NCBI RefSeq assembly: GCF_003097235.1
Contig: NZ_QEQQ01000009.1
Location: 62,001-126,000, forward strand
DNA: 64,000 bases
From: Pseudomonas sp. CC120222-01a
Lineage (GTDB): Bacteria; Pseudomonadota; Gammaproteobacteria; Pseudomonadales; Pseudomonadaceae
Direction: 5' to 3'
In this document: piece after piece, positions 19,485-28,141 of the stretch
Numbering within the stretch: position 1 is the stretch's first letter
Layout of the letters: every line of letters begins with the position of its first letter
The notes under the pieces: model-generated
Databases searched by the model: none
Seen by the model: the letters and a program-made list of their open reading frames with translations, nothing else
What the model was told of the DNA's origin: nothing
Translations under genes and position numbers: made by a program

Positions 19485-20486
19485 ATGACCCTACGTATCG
19501 CCATCAATGGATTCGGCCGCATCGGGCGCAATGTCCTGCGCGCACTGTATACCCAAGGCTACCGCCAGGACCTGCAGGTCGTCGCCATCAACGACCTGGG
19601 TGACAGCGCGATGAACGCCCACCTGCTCAAATATGACAGCGTGCACGGCACATTCGATGCATTGGTCGAGGCCGACCATGAAAGCCTGACGGTCAATGGT
19701 GACCGTATCGCGGTCAGCGCCATCCGCAACCCGGCCGAACTGCCCTGGAAGGCCGAGGCGATCGACGTGGTGTTCGAATGCACCGGACTGTTCACCGACC
19801 GTGCCAAGGCCGCCGCGCACCTGGCCGCCGGCGCCGGCAAAGTGATCGTCTCGGCGCCGGGCAAGGGCGTCGATGCCACCGTGGTGTACGGGGTCAACCA
19901 CGATATCCTGCGGGCTTCGCACCAGGTGATCTCCAACGCCTCGTGCACCACCAACTGCCTGGCACCGGTCGCCCAGGTGCTGCACCGCGAGTTCGGCATC
20001 GAACAGGGGCTCATGACCACCATCCACGCCTACACCAACGATCAGGTGCTGACCGACGTCTATCACAGCGACCCGTACCGCGCCCGCTCGGCTACCCAGT
20101 CGATGATCCCGAGCAAGACTGGCGCAGCCGAGGCCGTGGGCCTGGTGCTGCCGGAACTGGCCGGCAAGCTCACCGGCATGGCCGTGCGGGTGCCAGTGAT
20201 CAACGTGTCGCTGGTCGACCTGACCGTCAACCTCAAGCGCGAGGCCACCGCCGAGCAGGTCAACCAACTGTTCCTCGAAGCCAGCCGGCACTCCAAGGTC
20301 CTCGGCTACAACGCCCTGCCGCTGGTGTCGTGCGACTTCAACCACAACCCGCTGTCGTCGATCTTCGATGCCAACCATACCCGCGCCAACGGGCGGATGC
20401 TCAAGGTATTGGCCTGGTATGACAACGAGTGGGGGTTCTCCAACCGGATGCTGGACAACTGTTTGGCCTTGGCCAACGCCCGCTGA
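19485..20486 (+). CDS. gap: Type I glyceraldehyde-3-phosphate dehydrogenase
   Basis: Oxidises the glyceraldehyde 3-phosphate released by Eda, with NAD+ and phosphate. The 333 residues have the Rossmann [10 protein letters not shown] motif at 7-16, INDLGD at 35-40, catalytic Cys154 in [11 protein letters not shown], and the C-terminal [14 protein letters not shown] segment. The start MTLRIAING is family-typical; the frame is open for 17 further codons upstream. It is divergent from edd and shares the HexR region, fitting the P. putida gap-1 paralogue used for glucose. Confidence 0.96.
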   Translation: MTLRIAINGFGRIGRNVLRALYTQGYRQDLQVVAINDLGDSAMNAHLLKYDSVHGTFDALVEADHESLTVNGDRIAVSAIRNPAELPWKAEAIDVVFECTGLFTDRAKAAAHLAAGAGKVIVSAPGKGVDATVVYGVNHDILRASHQVISNASCTTNCLAPVAQVLHREFGIEQGLMTTIHAYTNDQVLTDVYHSDPYRARSATQSMIPSKTGAAEAVGLVLPELAGKLTGMAVRVPVINVSLVDLTVNLKREATAEQVNQLFLEASRHSKVLGYNALPLVSCDFNHNPLSSIFDANHTRANGRMLKVLAWYDNEWGFSNRMLDNCLALANAR

Positions 20487-20509
20487 ACCTGCAGGATGGA
20501 GCTGCCTTT

Positions 20510-20623
20510 GTGGGAGCGGCCTTGTGTCGCGAAAGGGCTGCAAAGCAGCCCCATATTATTTGCACCGCTGCTGATGCCTGGGGGCCGCTTTGCGGCCCTT
20601 TCGCGACACGAGGCCGCTCCCAC
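20510..20623. repeat. Inverted REP pair (GTGGGAG ends outward)
   Basis: The left arm starts GTGGGAGCGGCC and ends AGCAGCCCC; the right arm is its inverted copy, ending CCGCTCCCAC. It lies just after the gap stop and before the Fur-controlled heme locus, so it may also act as a transcription end. Confidence 0.9.
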
Positions 20624-20700
20624 ACAAAGCAAAGCGACTATCCGCCTACTCACAATCTTTACCTTTTCCTAACAATTCCAGGCTTGACCTGACCACGAGA

Positions 20701-20715
20701 TGATAAGCATTATCA
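20701..20715. promoter_or_regulatory. Fur box
   Basis: TGATAAGCATTATCA is a 7-1-7 Fur box with one mismatch in the inverted repeat (TGATAAT, 1 nt, ATTATCA). It lies 28 bp before the sigma-factor start, so iron-replete cells should silence the heme-uptake locus. Confidence 0.88.
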
Positions 20716-20742
20716 TTAACCTTTCGTCGGCCAGGTCACCCC

Positions 20743-21255
20743 GTGAGTCAGTCCCGGTTCAACTCCGTCTTCCTCGTCCAGCGCCTTTCCCTGCTGCGCA
20801 CCCTGCAACGCATGGTAGGCAACCCCAGCACCGCCGAGGACCTGCTGCAGGAAACCTACCTGCGGGTGTCCCGCGCCTTGGGCGAACGGCCCATCGAACA
20901 CCTCGAGCCCTTCGTGTTCCAGACCGCCCGCAACCTCGCCCTGGACCACCTGCGCACGCGGCGGGTGCAGTCGCGCATGCTGGTCGACGATGTGCCCGAC
21001 GAGGTGCTGCACAATGTCGCCTCCCCGCTGGGCAGCAGCGAGGACGCCGCCCACGCCGAACAACTGCTCAAGCACCTGAGCGTCAGCCTCAACCAGCTGA
21101 CCGAGCGCCAGCAGCGTATTTTCATCCTCAGCCGCCTGCATGGCGCCAGCTACCTGGAAATTGCCGAGCAACTGCAGGTCTCGGCCAGCACGGTACAGAA
21201 GGAACTGAAACTGATCATGGCGATCTGCATGGGCGTGGCCGACCGTCTCAAATGA
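20743..21255 (+). CDS. hxuI: FecI-type ECF sigma factor of a heme-uptake locus (HxuI-like)
   Basis: Extracytoplasmic-function sigma factor expected to transcribe the downstream receptor when heme is sensed. The 170 residues contain region 2 (AEDLLQETYLRVSRAL and FQTARNLALDHLRTRR, about 26-75) and region 4 (LTERQQRIFILSRLHGASYLEIAEQL, about 110-145, abbreviated here as the LTERQQ...YLEIAEQL block). It starts with GTG, has no strong ribosome site, and sits 28 bp after a Fur box. The order sigma, FecR, TonB receptor matches Hxu of P. aeruginosa; no hemophore gene like hasA is present, which argues against Has. Confidence 0.88.
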   Translation: MSQSRFNSVFLVQRLSLLRTLQRMVGNPSTAEDLLQETYLRVSRALGERPIEHLEPFVFQTARNLALDHLRTRRVQSRMLVDDVPDEVLHNVASPLGSSEDAAHAEQLLKHLSVSLNQLTERQQRIFILSRLHGASYLEIAEQLQVSASTVQKELKLIMAICMGVADRLK

Positions 21256-21345
21256 GCCGACCGCAGGCGTGCCAAATGCGGCATGGCGCTTGCCATGCTT
21301 CGCCCAAGCCTTGATCATTCGCAAAAATACCTGCAAGGACCCACC

Positions 21346-22308
21346 GTGACCGACAGCCCCGTCACTCGCCCGCCAGCCACCGGGCCCGACGCCCGCGCCC
21401 GTGCGCTGGACGAGGCGCTGGACTGGCTCGTTCGCCTGCAGTGCGCCAGCGAAGCCGACACCCTCGCTTTCGAGCAATGGCTCAGCGCAGCCCCCGAAAA
21501 CGCCGAGGCCTATGTCGAGGCCGAAGCCTTGTGGAACGGCACCCCGCTGCGCCAGGCCGCCATGCACATGCACCAGCACCAGCGCCGCTCGCTGCGCGGT
21601 CGCCTGCGCGCGCACTGGAAACCACTGGCGACCGCCGCCGTGCTGCTGGTCGGGCTGTTTACCTTCGGCAACCTGCCGGTGCGCCTGCAGGCAGACCACC
21701 TGACGGTGGTTGGTGAACGCCAGCGCCTGGAGCTGGATGACGGCGCCAAGGTCCTGCTCAACACCAATTCCGCCTTCGCCAGCGATCAACAAGGTGGCCG
21801 TCAGGTCGCACGCCTGCTGCAAGGCGAGGCGTACTTCCAGGTGCCCGGTGGCGCCCAGTTGCCGCTGGAAGTGCAGGCAGGCCCCGTGCGTGCACAGGTG
21901 CGCGACACCGATTTCGCCGTGCGCTACCTTGACGGCGAGGCACAGGTTCGCGTGCAGCGCGGCGACGTCGACCTGCAGGGGACCCTCGACCAGCGCATCC
22001 GCCTCAGTGCCGGCGACAGCATCAGTGTCGGCCCGCAGGGCTTCGGCCAGCGCCAGCGCCCGGACATGCACAAGGACCTGGCCTGGGTCGACGGCCGCCT
22101 GGTGTTCGAGAATTGCCCGTTGAGCCAGGTGCTGGCCGAAGTGCGGCGCTATTACCCCGGCTGGATCATCAACCGCAACGATCACCTCGGCGACATGGCG
22201 GTCACCGGCAACTACCGCCTCGACCAGCCGCTGGAAACGCTACGCGCCCTGGCCCACATCACCTCGGCACAGCTGCACGAATTCCCTGCAGTGGTGATCA
22301 TCAACTGA
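21346..22308 (+). CDS. hxuR: FecR-family anti-sigma regulator (HxuR-like)
   Basis: Inner-membrane anti-sigma/activator that relays the receptor signal to the sigma factor. The 320 residues show an N-terminal cytoplasmic domain with the DUF4880-like ALDWLVRLQC and FEQWLSAAPEN, one membrane helix (ATAAVLLVGLFTFGNL, about residues 93-108), and a periplasmic FecR domain with RLELDDGAKVLLNTNSAF and VRVQRGDVDLQ. The GTG start giving VTDSPVTRP has AAGGA 7 nt upstream; an upstream ATG would add 21 residues. It follows the sigma gene on the same strand. Confidence 0.87.
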   Translation: MTDSPVTRPPATGPDARARALDEALDWLVRLQCASEADTLAFEQWLSAAPENAEAYVEAEALWNGTPLRQAAMHMHQHQRRSLRGRLRAHWKPLATAAVLLVGLFTFGNLPVRLQADHLTVVGERQRLELDDGAKVLLNTNSAFASDQQGGRQVARLLQGEAYFQVPGGAQLPLEVQAGPVRAQVRDTDFAVRYLDGEAQVRVQRGDVDLQGTLDQRIRLSAGDSISVGPQGFGQRQRPDMHKDLAWVDGRLVFENCPLSQVLAEVRRYYPGWIINRNDHLGDMAVTGNYRLDQPLETLRALAHITSAQLHEFPAVVIIN

Positions 22309-22322
22309 CCTGTAAGTTTTTT

Positions 22323-22407
22323 TACGCGATCGCGTAGCCCCGCCCGTCTCGTTATAGCCAATGCAACTGATTCTTGTTTCAAAGCAAGAACGGTCATCAC
22401 CTATAAC
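22323..22407. other. Palindromes between hxuR and hxuA
   Basis: Three symmetric elements are packed into the 125-bp gap. TACGCGATCGCGTA (22323-22336) is a perfect 14-bp palindrome. GTTATAG (22351) and CTATAAC (22401) flank a perfect TTCTTG, 8 nt, CAAGAA repeat (22371-22390). This is where the ECF-sigma-dependent receptor promoter should be, but I could not place its -35/-10 convincingly. Confidence 0.5.
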
Positions 22408-22433
22408 AGTTCGCGCGTCAGGGAGCGCTTTCG

Positions 22434-25019
22434 ATGTCCACAGGTCCATCTCGCCCGTCCACCCTTCCCCGCCGTACCGGCCAGCTGTCGCTGCTGACAC
22501 TGGCTCTGCTCGCCAGCGGTGCCTGCAGCCTGCCGGCGCTGGCCGCCGAACCGGCCCAGGCCAGCAGCCCGCGCATGGGCGACTACCGCTTCAGCATCGC
22601 CCAGCAGCCGCTGGTCGAAGCGATCAATGCCTTCAGCAAGGTCACTGGCTGGCAAGTCGGCTTCAGCGCCGAACTGGCCGACGGCGTGGCATCGCCGGGT
22701 GTACAGGGTTCGCTGGCGCCGGAAGCCGCACTCAAGCGCCTGCTCCAGGGCACCGGCCTGGGCTTCCGCAAGATCAGCAACGGCAACGTGGTGCTCGAAC
22801 GCCAGTCGGCGGGCAACGTCATTGCACTGCAGCAGATGACCGTCAGCGCCACCCGCAGCGCCCAGGACGTGAGCCAGGTGCCGAGCACCGTGAGCGTGCA
22901 AACCCGCGAGCAACTGGACCGGCAGAACGTCAACAATATCCAGGAACTGGTGCGTTACGAACCGGGTGTGTCGGTGGGGGGCACCGGTCAGCGCAGTGGC
23001 CTGAACGGCTACAACATTCGCGGTATCGACGGTGAGCGTGTGCTCACCCAGGTCGATGGCGTGTCGATCCCCGACAGCTTCTTCTACGGCCCTTACGCCC
23101 AGACCCAGCGCAACTACGTCGACCCCGAAATCGTCAAGCGCGTGGAGATTCTCCGCGGCCCGGCTTCGGTGCTGTACGGCAGCAATGCCATCGGCGGCGC
23201 GGTGAGCTACTTCACCCTCGACCCGGACGACATCATCAAGCCTGGCAAAGATGTGGGCGCACGCCTGAAGACCGGCTACAGCTCGGCCGATGAGAGCTGG
23301 CTGACCTCGGCTACCGTGGCTGGCCGCACGGGTGATTTCGACGGCCTGCTGCACCTGAGCCAGCGCAACGGTCACGAGACCGAATCCTACGGTAGCCACG
23401 GCGGCACCGGCCTGTCGCGCACCGAGGCCAACCCGGAAGACGTGCGCACCACCAACGTGCTGGCCAAGCTCGGCTGGAACTACGCCGACGATGCCCGCCT
23501 GGGGCTGACCTACGAGCGTTACAAGGATGACCGCGACCAGAACATCCTCAGCGCCGTCGGGGGCCCGTTCACCAACGGCACCGGCCTGGGCATGTACCGC
23601 AGCCGCACCGGCAACGACACCGTGACCCGCGAACGCTTCGGCATCAACCATGAGTTCGGCCTGGATTCGCTGGTCGCCGACCACATCAAATGGAGCCTGA
23701 ACTACCAGGTGGCCAAGACCGACCAGAGCACCGAGGAAGTCTACTTCCCGTTCAGCCGCACCGTGCTGCGCACCCGCGACACCACCTACAAGGACCGCCA
23801 GTGGGTGTTCGACGCCCAGCTGGACAAGGCCTTCAGCATCGGCACCACCGACCACCTGCTGACCTACGGCACCACCCTCAAGCACGAGAAGGTCACCGGT
23901 TCGCGCAGTGGCACCGGCACCTGCCTGGCAGTCGGTGGCACCTGCCGCGCCATCGGCCAGGTCAGCACCAGCGATGCCCAGGCGCTGGTCAGCGACTTCC
24001 CGGACCCGACCGTGAACACCTACAGCCTGTTCGTGCAGGATGAAATCCGCTGGAACAACTGGACCTTCATGCCCGGCGCGCGCTACGACTACACACGCAT
24101 GGAGCCGAAGTTCACCGAGGAGTTCCTGCGTGGCATCCAGGGCTCAGGCACCGCCCCGAGCAGCCTCGACGACTCGGACAAGAAGTGGCACCGCGTCTCG
24201 CCCAAGTTCGGCCTGACCTACGCCTTCAACGACAACTACACCTGGTACGGCCAGTACGCCGAAGGCTTCCGCACCCCGACGGCCAAGTCGATGTACGGGC
24301 GCTTTGAAAACCCGACCTTGGGCTACAGCGTGCAGGGCAACCCCGGGCTCGAACCGGAAAAGAGCAAGAGCTACGAAACCGGCCTGCGCGGCAACTTTGA
24401 CGCCGGTAACTTCGACGTGGCGGTGTTCTACAACAAGTACCGCGACTTCATCGACGAAGATGCCGTGCAGTCGGCCAACCTGGAAACCACGTTCCAGGCC
24501 AACAACATCAAGCACGCCACCATCAAGGGCGCCGAGATCAAGGGCCGCCTGAACCTCGACCACTTCGGTGCGCCGCAGGGGCTGTACACCCAGGGCTCGA
24601 TCGCCTACGCCTATGGCCGCAACGATGACAACGGCCAGCCGCTGAACAGCGTCAACCCACTGACCGGCGTGTTCGGCCTGGGTTACGAGCAGCCGAACTA
24701 TGGTGGCCTGCTGAGCTGGACCCTGGTCAAGCGCAAGACCCGTGTCGACGACACCACGTTCTTTGCGCCGGACGGCCAGAGTTCGCAATTCCGCACCCCG
24801 GGCTACGGCGTACTGGACCTGAGCGGCTTCTACAAGGTGACCGACGACGTCACCGTCAACGCCGGGCTGTACAACCTGACCGACAAGAAATACTGGCAGT
24901 GGGATTCGGTGCGTGGCTACGACGGCCAGGGTGAAGCTGGCGTGACCCAGCCGGCCAACCTCGACCGCCTGACCATGCCGGGGCGCAACTTCGCCGTCAA
25001 TGTGGTGTGGGATATCTGA
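22434..25019 (+). CDS. hxuA: TonB-dependent heme/hemoprotein receptor with signalling domain (HxuA-like)
   Basis: Outer-membrane receptor for heme uptake that also signals to the FecR/sigma pair. The 861 residues comprise a signal peptide (cleavage near ALA, about 37), an STN signalling domain (about 45-122), a TonB box/plug (about 130-250, with EPGVSVGG, RGIDGERVLTQVDGV and EILRGPASVLYGSNAIGGAV) and a 22-strand barrel ending in WDI. The FRAP-like box is FRTP (612-615) and the NPNL-like box is NPGLEPEKS (636-644). No histidine lies between these boxes, although many heme receptors have one there. A heme oxygenase gene follows, separated by a REP pair. Confidence 0.9.
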   Translation: MSTGPSRPSTLPRRTGQLSLLTLALLASGACSLPALAAEPAQASSPRMGDYRFSIAQQPLVEAINAFSKVTGWQVGFSAELADGVASPGVQGSLAPEAALKRLLQGTGLGFRKISNGNVVLERQSAGNVIALQQMTVSATRSAQDVSQVPSTVSVQTREQLDRQNVNNIQELVRYEPGVSVGGTGQRSGLNGYNIRGIDGERVLTQVDGVSIPDSFFYGPYAQTQRNYVDPEIVKRVEILRGPASVLYGSNAIGGAVSYFTLDPDDIIKPGKDVGARLKTGYSSADESWLTSATVAGRTGDFDGLLHLSQRNGHETESYGSHGGTGLSRTEANPEDVRTTNVLAKLGWNYADDARLGLTYERYKDDRDQNILSAVGGPFTNGTGLGMYRSRTGNDTVTRERFGINHEFGLDSLVADHIKWSLNYQVAKTDQSTEEVYFPFSRTVLRTRDTTYKDRQWVFDAQLDKAFSIGTTDHLLTYGTTLKHEKVTGSRSGTGTCLAVGGTCRAIGQVSTSDAQALVSDFPDPTVNTYSLFVQDEIRWNNWTFMPGARYDYTRMEPKFTEEFLRGIQGSGTAPSSLDDSDKKWHRVSPKFGLTYAFNDNYTWYGQYAEGFRTPTAKSMYGRFENPTLGYSVQGNPGLEPEKSKSYETGLRGNFDAGNFDVAVFYNKYRDFIDEDAVQSANLETTFQANNIKHATIKGAEIKGRLNLDHFGAPQGLYTQGSIAYAYGRNDDNGQPLNSVNPLTGVFGLGYEQPNYGGLLSWTLVKRKTRVDDTTFFAPDGQSSQFRTPGYGVLDLSGFYKVTDDVTVNAGLYNLTDKKYWQWDSVRGYDGQGEAGVTQPANLDRLTMPGRNFAVNVVWDI

Positions 25020-25021
25020 CT

Positions 25022-25135
25022 GTAGGAGCGGCCTTGTGTCGCGAAAGGGCTGCGCAGCAGCCCCAGATGATTCCGTAGCACTGCAAGACCCTGGGGCCGC
25101 TTTGCGGCCCTTTCGCGACACAAGGCCGCTCCTAC
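25022..25135. repeat. Inverted REP pair (outward ends, GTAGGAG variant)
   Basis: The left arm starts GTAGGAGCGGCC and the right arm ends GGCCGCTCCTAC. Both carry the A-for-G change, so the two arms have kept their complementarity. It lies directly after the receptor stop and before hemO. Confidence 0.9.
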
Positions 25136-25240
25136 AAGAGCCTGTCATCGCGAAACACCACAAAATCCCAGTTTTTTTACTGTCCCCGCCCCGCTGTTTC
25201 GTCTTGTCACTAGACGCCCTCATTTACCAAGGACACCCCT

Positions 25241-25834
25241 ATGACCGACCGCCCAGCCCTGCGCTCGCAACGCCTGAACCAGGCCACCCACGCTCCGCAC
25301 AGTGAGCTCGACGCCCTGGTCAAATCCCACGCGCCATTCGACAGCCGCGAAAGCTTCGCCCGCTTCGTCGTCGCCCAATACCTGTTCCAGGCCGAACTGC
25401 AGGCCCTGTACAACGACCCGCAACTGATCGCCATCGTCCCTGACCTGGCCGAGCGCTGCCGCGCCGATCAAGCCCGCCTGGACCTCGCCGACCTGAACAC
25501 CGAAGTCCCGGCCGCCGTGCCCGGCGCCCTGCACAATCCGACCCTGGGTGAAGCCATGGGCTGGATCTTCGTCTCGGAAGGCTCCAAACTTGGCGCTGCG
25601 TTTCTGATCAAGCGTGCCGTGGCGCTGGAATTGTCCGACAGTTTCGGTGCCCGCCACCTCGGCGAGCCGGCCGGTGGCCGTGCCGAAGGCTGGAAGCAGT
25701 TCACCCGTATCCTTGATGGCCTGGAGTTGTCGCCCGAGGAAGACGCCGCCGCCGAGCGTGCGGCGGTTGCCGCCTTCGAGCGCTTCACCGAACTGCTCAA
25801 GCATGCCTACGCCGCCGACGCCGCGCTGGCCTGA
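25241..25834 (+). CDS. hemO: Biliverdin-producing heme oxygenase
   Basis: Cleaves imported heme to biliverdin, CO and Fe2+ in the cytoplasm. The 197 residues match the HemO/PigA type. The proximal haem-ligand histidine is most likely His20 in ATHAPHSELD, and the glycine-rich distal helix is GWIFVSEGSKLGAAFL (about 107-122). The upstream heme receptor gives its substrate. An AAGGA ribosome site precedes the ATG and a terminator follows 10 bp after the stop. In P. aeruginosa hemO is beside a different sigma/anti-sigma pair. Confidence 0.93.
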   Translation: MTDRPALRSQRLNQATHAPHSELDALVKSHAPFDSRESFARFVVAQYLFQAELQALYNDPQLIAIVPDLAERCRADQARLDLADLNTEVPAAVPGALHNPTLGEAMGWIFVSEGSKLGAAFLIKRAVALELSDSFGARHLGEPAGGRAEGWKQFTRILDGLELSPEEDAAAERAAVAAFERFTELLKHAYAADAALA

Positions 25835-25844
25835 GACGCATCAA

Positions 25845-25876
25845 CCGGCCACCTCTCCGGTGGCCGGACGTTTTTT
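25845..25876 (+). terminator. Rho-independent terminator after hemO
   Basis: CCGGCCACC, 5-nt loop, GGTGGCCGG, then ACG and six T residues. It is a perfect 9-bp stem; the next gene starts 11 bp later on the same strand, so some readthrough or a separate promoter is needed for it. Confidence 0.9.
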
Positions 25877-25887
25877 GCAGTGAGACC

Positions 25888-26301
25888 ATGACCCGACCCG
25901 CCCGCTCGAAACTGTCCCGCCTGCTGTATGGCATCCTGGCTTACGTAAGCTTGGGGATAGGCCTGGTCGCCATCGTCATCCCCGGCCTGCCGACCACCGA
26001 GTTCATCCTGCTGGCTGCCTGGGCCGCGACGCGCAGTTCGCCGCGCCTGTCTGCCTGGCTGGAGAACCATCGGCTGTTCGGGCCGATCCTGTACAACTGG
26101 CGCAACGGCAAGGTGATCCAGCGTCGTGCCAAGGTCAGCGCCACCGTCAGCATGCTGCTTTGTGCATGCCTGATGCTGGTCTTCCTCGAGCACCACTGGC
26201 CGGTGTTTCTGGCGATTGCCGGCATGACCCTGGGCAACCTGTGGATCTGGTCGCGCCCCGAACAGCCCTGCCCCGCTGCCTCACAAGCTCAACAGCCCTG
26301 A
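25888..26301 (+). CDS. YbaN-like DUF454 inner-membrane protein
   Basis: A small integral membrane protein of unknown function, 137 residues. It has an N-terminal hydrophobic segment (LLYGILAYVSLGIGLVAIVI, about 12-31), the family's GLPTTEFILLAAWAATRSSPRL block, and two more hydrophobic segments near 85-118. DUF454 genes are often beside heme or iron genes, as here downstream of hemO. Its 3' end overlaps the converging antiporter gene by 21 bp. Confidence 0.85.
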   Translation: MTRPARSKLSRLLYGILAYVSLGIGLVAIVIPGLPTTEFILLAAWAATRSSPRLSAWLENHRLFGPILYNWRNGKVIQRRAKVSATVSMLLCACLMLVFLEHHWPVFLAIAGMTLGNLWIWSRPEQPCPAASQAQQP

Positions 26302-27708
26302 ATAGAGCAGGTAGGCAGCCAGTGCCGCCCCCGCCAGCACTGCCGCGAAAATCAGCTTCTCCCAGGTGGTGAACAGCGTCTGCCCTTGCTCGTGCTTGGC
26401 CCGGGCAAAGAGGATCACCCCTGGGGCATAAAGCAATGCCGACAGTAGCAGGTACTTGAGGCCGCCCGCGTACAGCAGCCACACCGCATACAGCAGCGCC
26501 AGCGCGGCCACCAGCAGGTCCTTGCGCCGCAGCCCTGCCTGCCCTTCGTAGCTTTCCCCGCGCCAGGCCAGCAGCACGGCATAGGCCGCCGACCACAGGT
26601 ACGGCACCAGGATCATCGATGATGCCAGGTAGATCAGGCTGGTGTAGGTGCCCTCTGAAACCAGCGTGATCAGCAGGAAGCCCTGGATCATGCAGTTGGT
26701 CAGCCACAGGGCGTTGGCCGGCACGTGGTTGACGTTCTCCTTGGCCAGGAAGCGCGGCATGGTCTTGTCACGCGCTGTGGCATAGAGGATCTCGGCACAC
26801 AACAGTGCCCACGAGAGCAAGGCACCCAGCAACGAGACCGCCAGGCCAATGCTGATCAGCAAGGCCCCCCAAGGGCCGACGATATGCTCCAGCACCGAGG
26901 CCAGCGACGGGTTCTGCAATCCGGCCAGCTCCGGCTGGGTCATCACCCCCAGCGACAGCACGTTGACCAGCACCAGCAGTGCCAGCACGCCGAGAAAACC
27001 GATCACCGTGGCTTTGCCGACATCGGAGCGGCGCTGCGCCCGCCCGGAATACACGCTGGCGCCCTCGATACCGATGAACACGAACACCGTGACCAGCATC
27101 ATGTTGCGTACCTGGTCCAGCACATTGCCGAACTGCGGGTTGCTCAGGCCCCAGATATCACGGGTGAAGATATCGGCACGGAAGGCAAAGGCGGCGATGA
27201 CCACGAAGATCAGCAATGGCACCACCTTGGCCACGGTGGTCACCTGGTTGATGAACGCCGCTTCCTTGATGCCACGCAGCACCAAAAAGTGCACCGCCCA
27301 CAGCAGTAACGAAGCGCAGCCGATGGCAATCGGCGTGTTGCCTTCGCCAAACACCGGGAAGTAGAAGCCCAGGGTGCTGAACAGCAGCACGAAGTAACCC
27401 ACGTTGCCCAGCCAGGCGCTGATCCAGTAACCCCAGGCGGATGAGAACCCCATGTACTCGCCGAAGCCGGCCTTGGCGTAGGCGTACACCCCAGAGTCCA
27501 GCTCGGGCTTGCGGTTGGCCAGGGTCTGGAACACGAAGGCCAGCGCCAGCATGCCTACCGCCGTGATTGCCCAGCCGATCAGCACAGCGCCGACATCGGC
27601 ACGGGCGGCCATGTTCTGTGGCAGCGAGAAGATGCCGCCACCAATCATCGAGCCCACCACCAGGGCAATCAATGCACCCAGTCGCAGCTTTTGTCCCGGT
27701 TCGCTCAT
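26281..27708 (-). CDS. Arginine/ornithine antiporter paralogue (APA superfamily)
   Basis: Inner-membrane amino-acid antiporter of 475 residues with about 12-13 helices. The N-terminus KLRLGALIALVVGSMIGGGI carries the APC-family glycine-rich substrate motif. It is very similar along its whole length to the ArcD-type gene at 28142, which is divergent, 433 bp away and linked to arcABC. The start giving MSEPGQKL has AAGGAAG 5 nt upstream; the frame extends nine more codons without a ribosome site. Arginine/ornithine specificity is inferred from the paralogue. It may be a constitutive or differently regulated copy. Confidence 0.87.
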   Translation of the reverse strand: MSEPGQKLRLGALIALVVGSMIGGGIFSLPQNMAARADVGAVLIGWAITAVGMLALAFVFQTLANRKPELDSGVYAYAKAGFGEYMGFSSAWGYWISAWLGNVGYFVLLFSTLGFYFPVFGEGNTPIAIGCASLLLWAVHFLVLRGIKEAAFINQVTTVAKVVPLLIFVVIAAFAFRADIFTRDIWGLSNPQFGNVLDQVRNMMLVTVFVFIGIEGASVYSGRAQRRSDVGKATVIGFLGVLALLVLVNVLSLGVMTQPELAGLQNPSLASVLEHIVGPWGALLISIGLAVSLLGALLSWALLCAEILYATARDKTMPRFLAKENVNHVPANALWLTNCMIQGFLLITLVSEGTYTSLIYLASSMILVPYLWSAAYAVLLAWRGESYEGQAGLRRKDLLVAALALLYAVWLLYAGGLKYLLLSALLYAPGVILFARAKHEQGQTLFTTWEKLIFAAVLAGAALAAYLLYSGLLSL

Positions 27709-27756
27709 GGGGCTTCCTTTTTTCCGTGCTGTCATGTGTTTGCAACAGCCATGGGC

Positions 27757-27784
27757 GCCATATAAATGCTGTTACTTATATGGC
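27757..27784. promoter_or_regulatory. Perfect 9-bp inverted repeat upstream of the antiporter paralogue
   Basis: GCCATATAA, 10 nt, TTATATGGC, starting 49 bp upstream of the minus-strand antiporter start. It is AT-rich, in promoter position and without a T-tract, so an operator is more likely than a terminator. The regulator is unknown; it does not match the ArgR or ANR consensus. Confidence 0.55.
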
Positions 27785-28067
27785 CAAAGCCATTAAACCT
27801 ATAGCATTAATAACCATAATGTCTATCGCCACATCCCTGTAAAAACTAGCAGCTGCCAAGCAACTAGAAAAGAATCTGATAAAACTCGAAATTCTTGTCA
27901 AAAATTTGCGAAAGCGGCAAAAGCGGCTAGTTTCAGTGTTCGCAGGCCAAACAGAGCGTTTGCTCTAGTAGGACATGGAGGTGCCAGCGCGCAAGGCCTG
28001 CAGCAGAGCTGTCGGCACTCTCCAGGAGTAACGTGTGGGAAATTTCCTACCCTCACGTCGCGATGAC

Positions 28068-28109
28068 ATGACCTGAGTCAGCTCATCGCACAGGCGTCAG
28101 ATTTATTCT
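28068..28109 (+). promoter_or_regulatory. ANR-type box and -10 element of the arcDABC promoter
   Basis: ATGAC, 4 nt, GTCAG at 28068-28081 resembles the ANR/FNR consensus TTGAY-N4-RTCAA and the variant known before P. aeruginosa arcD. A TATTCT -10 element lies at 28104-28109. With a start about 7 nt after it (28116), the box centre is at -41.5, the class II activator position. This fits oxygen-limited induction. Confidence 0.7.
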
Positions 28110-28141
28110 GTCGTCAACTTTCTCCTGGCAGGAGTTGTTAA

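Noticed and set aside
20508..20743. Extending the sigma-factor gene upstream through the REP pair
   Set aside because: The Fur box and the GTG at 20743 mark the gene start; upstream frames lack sigma-factor character.
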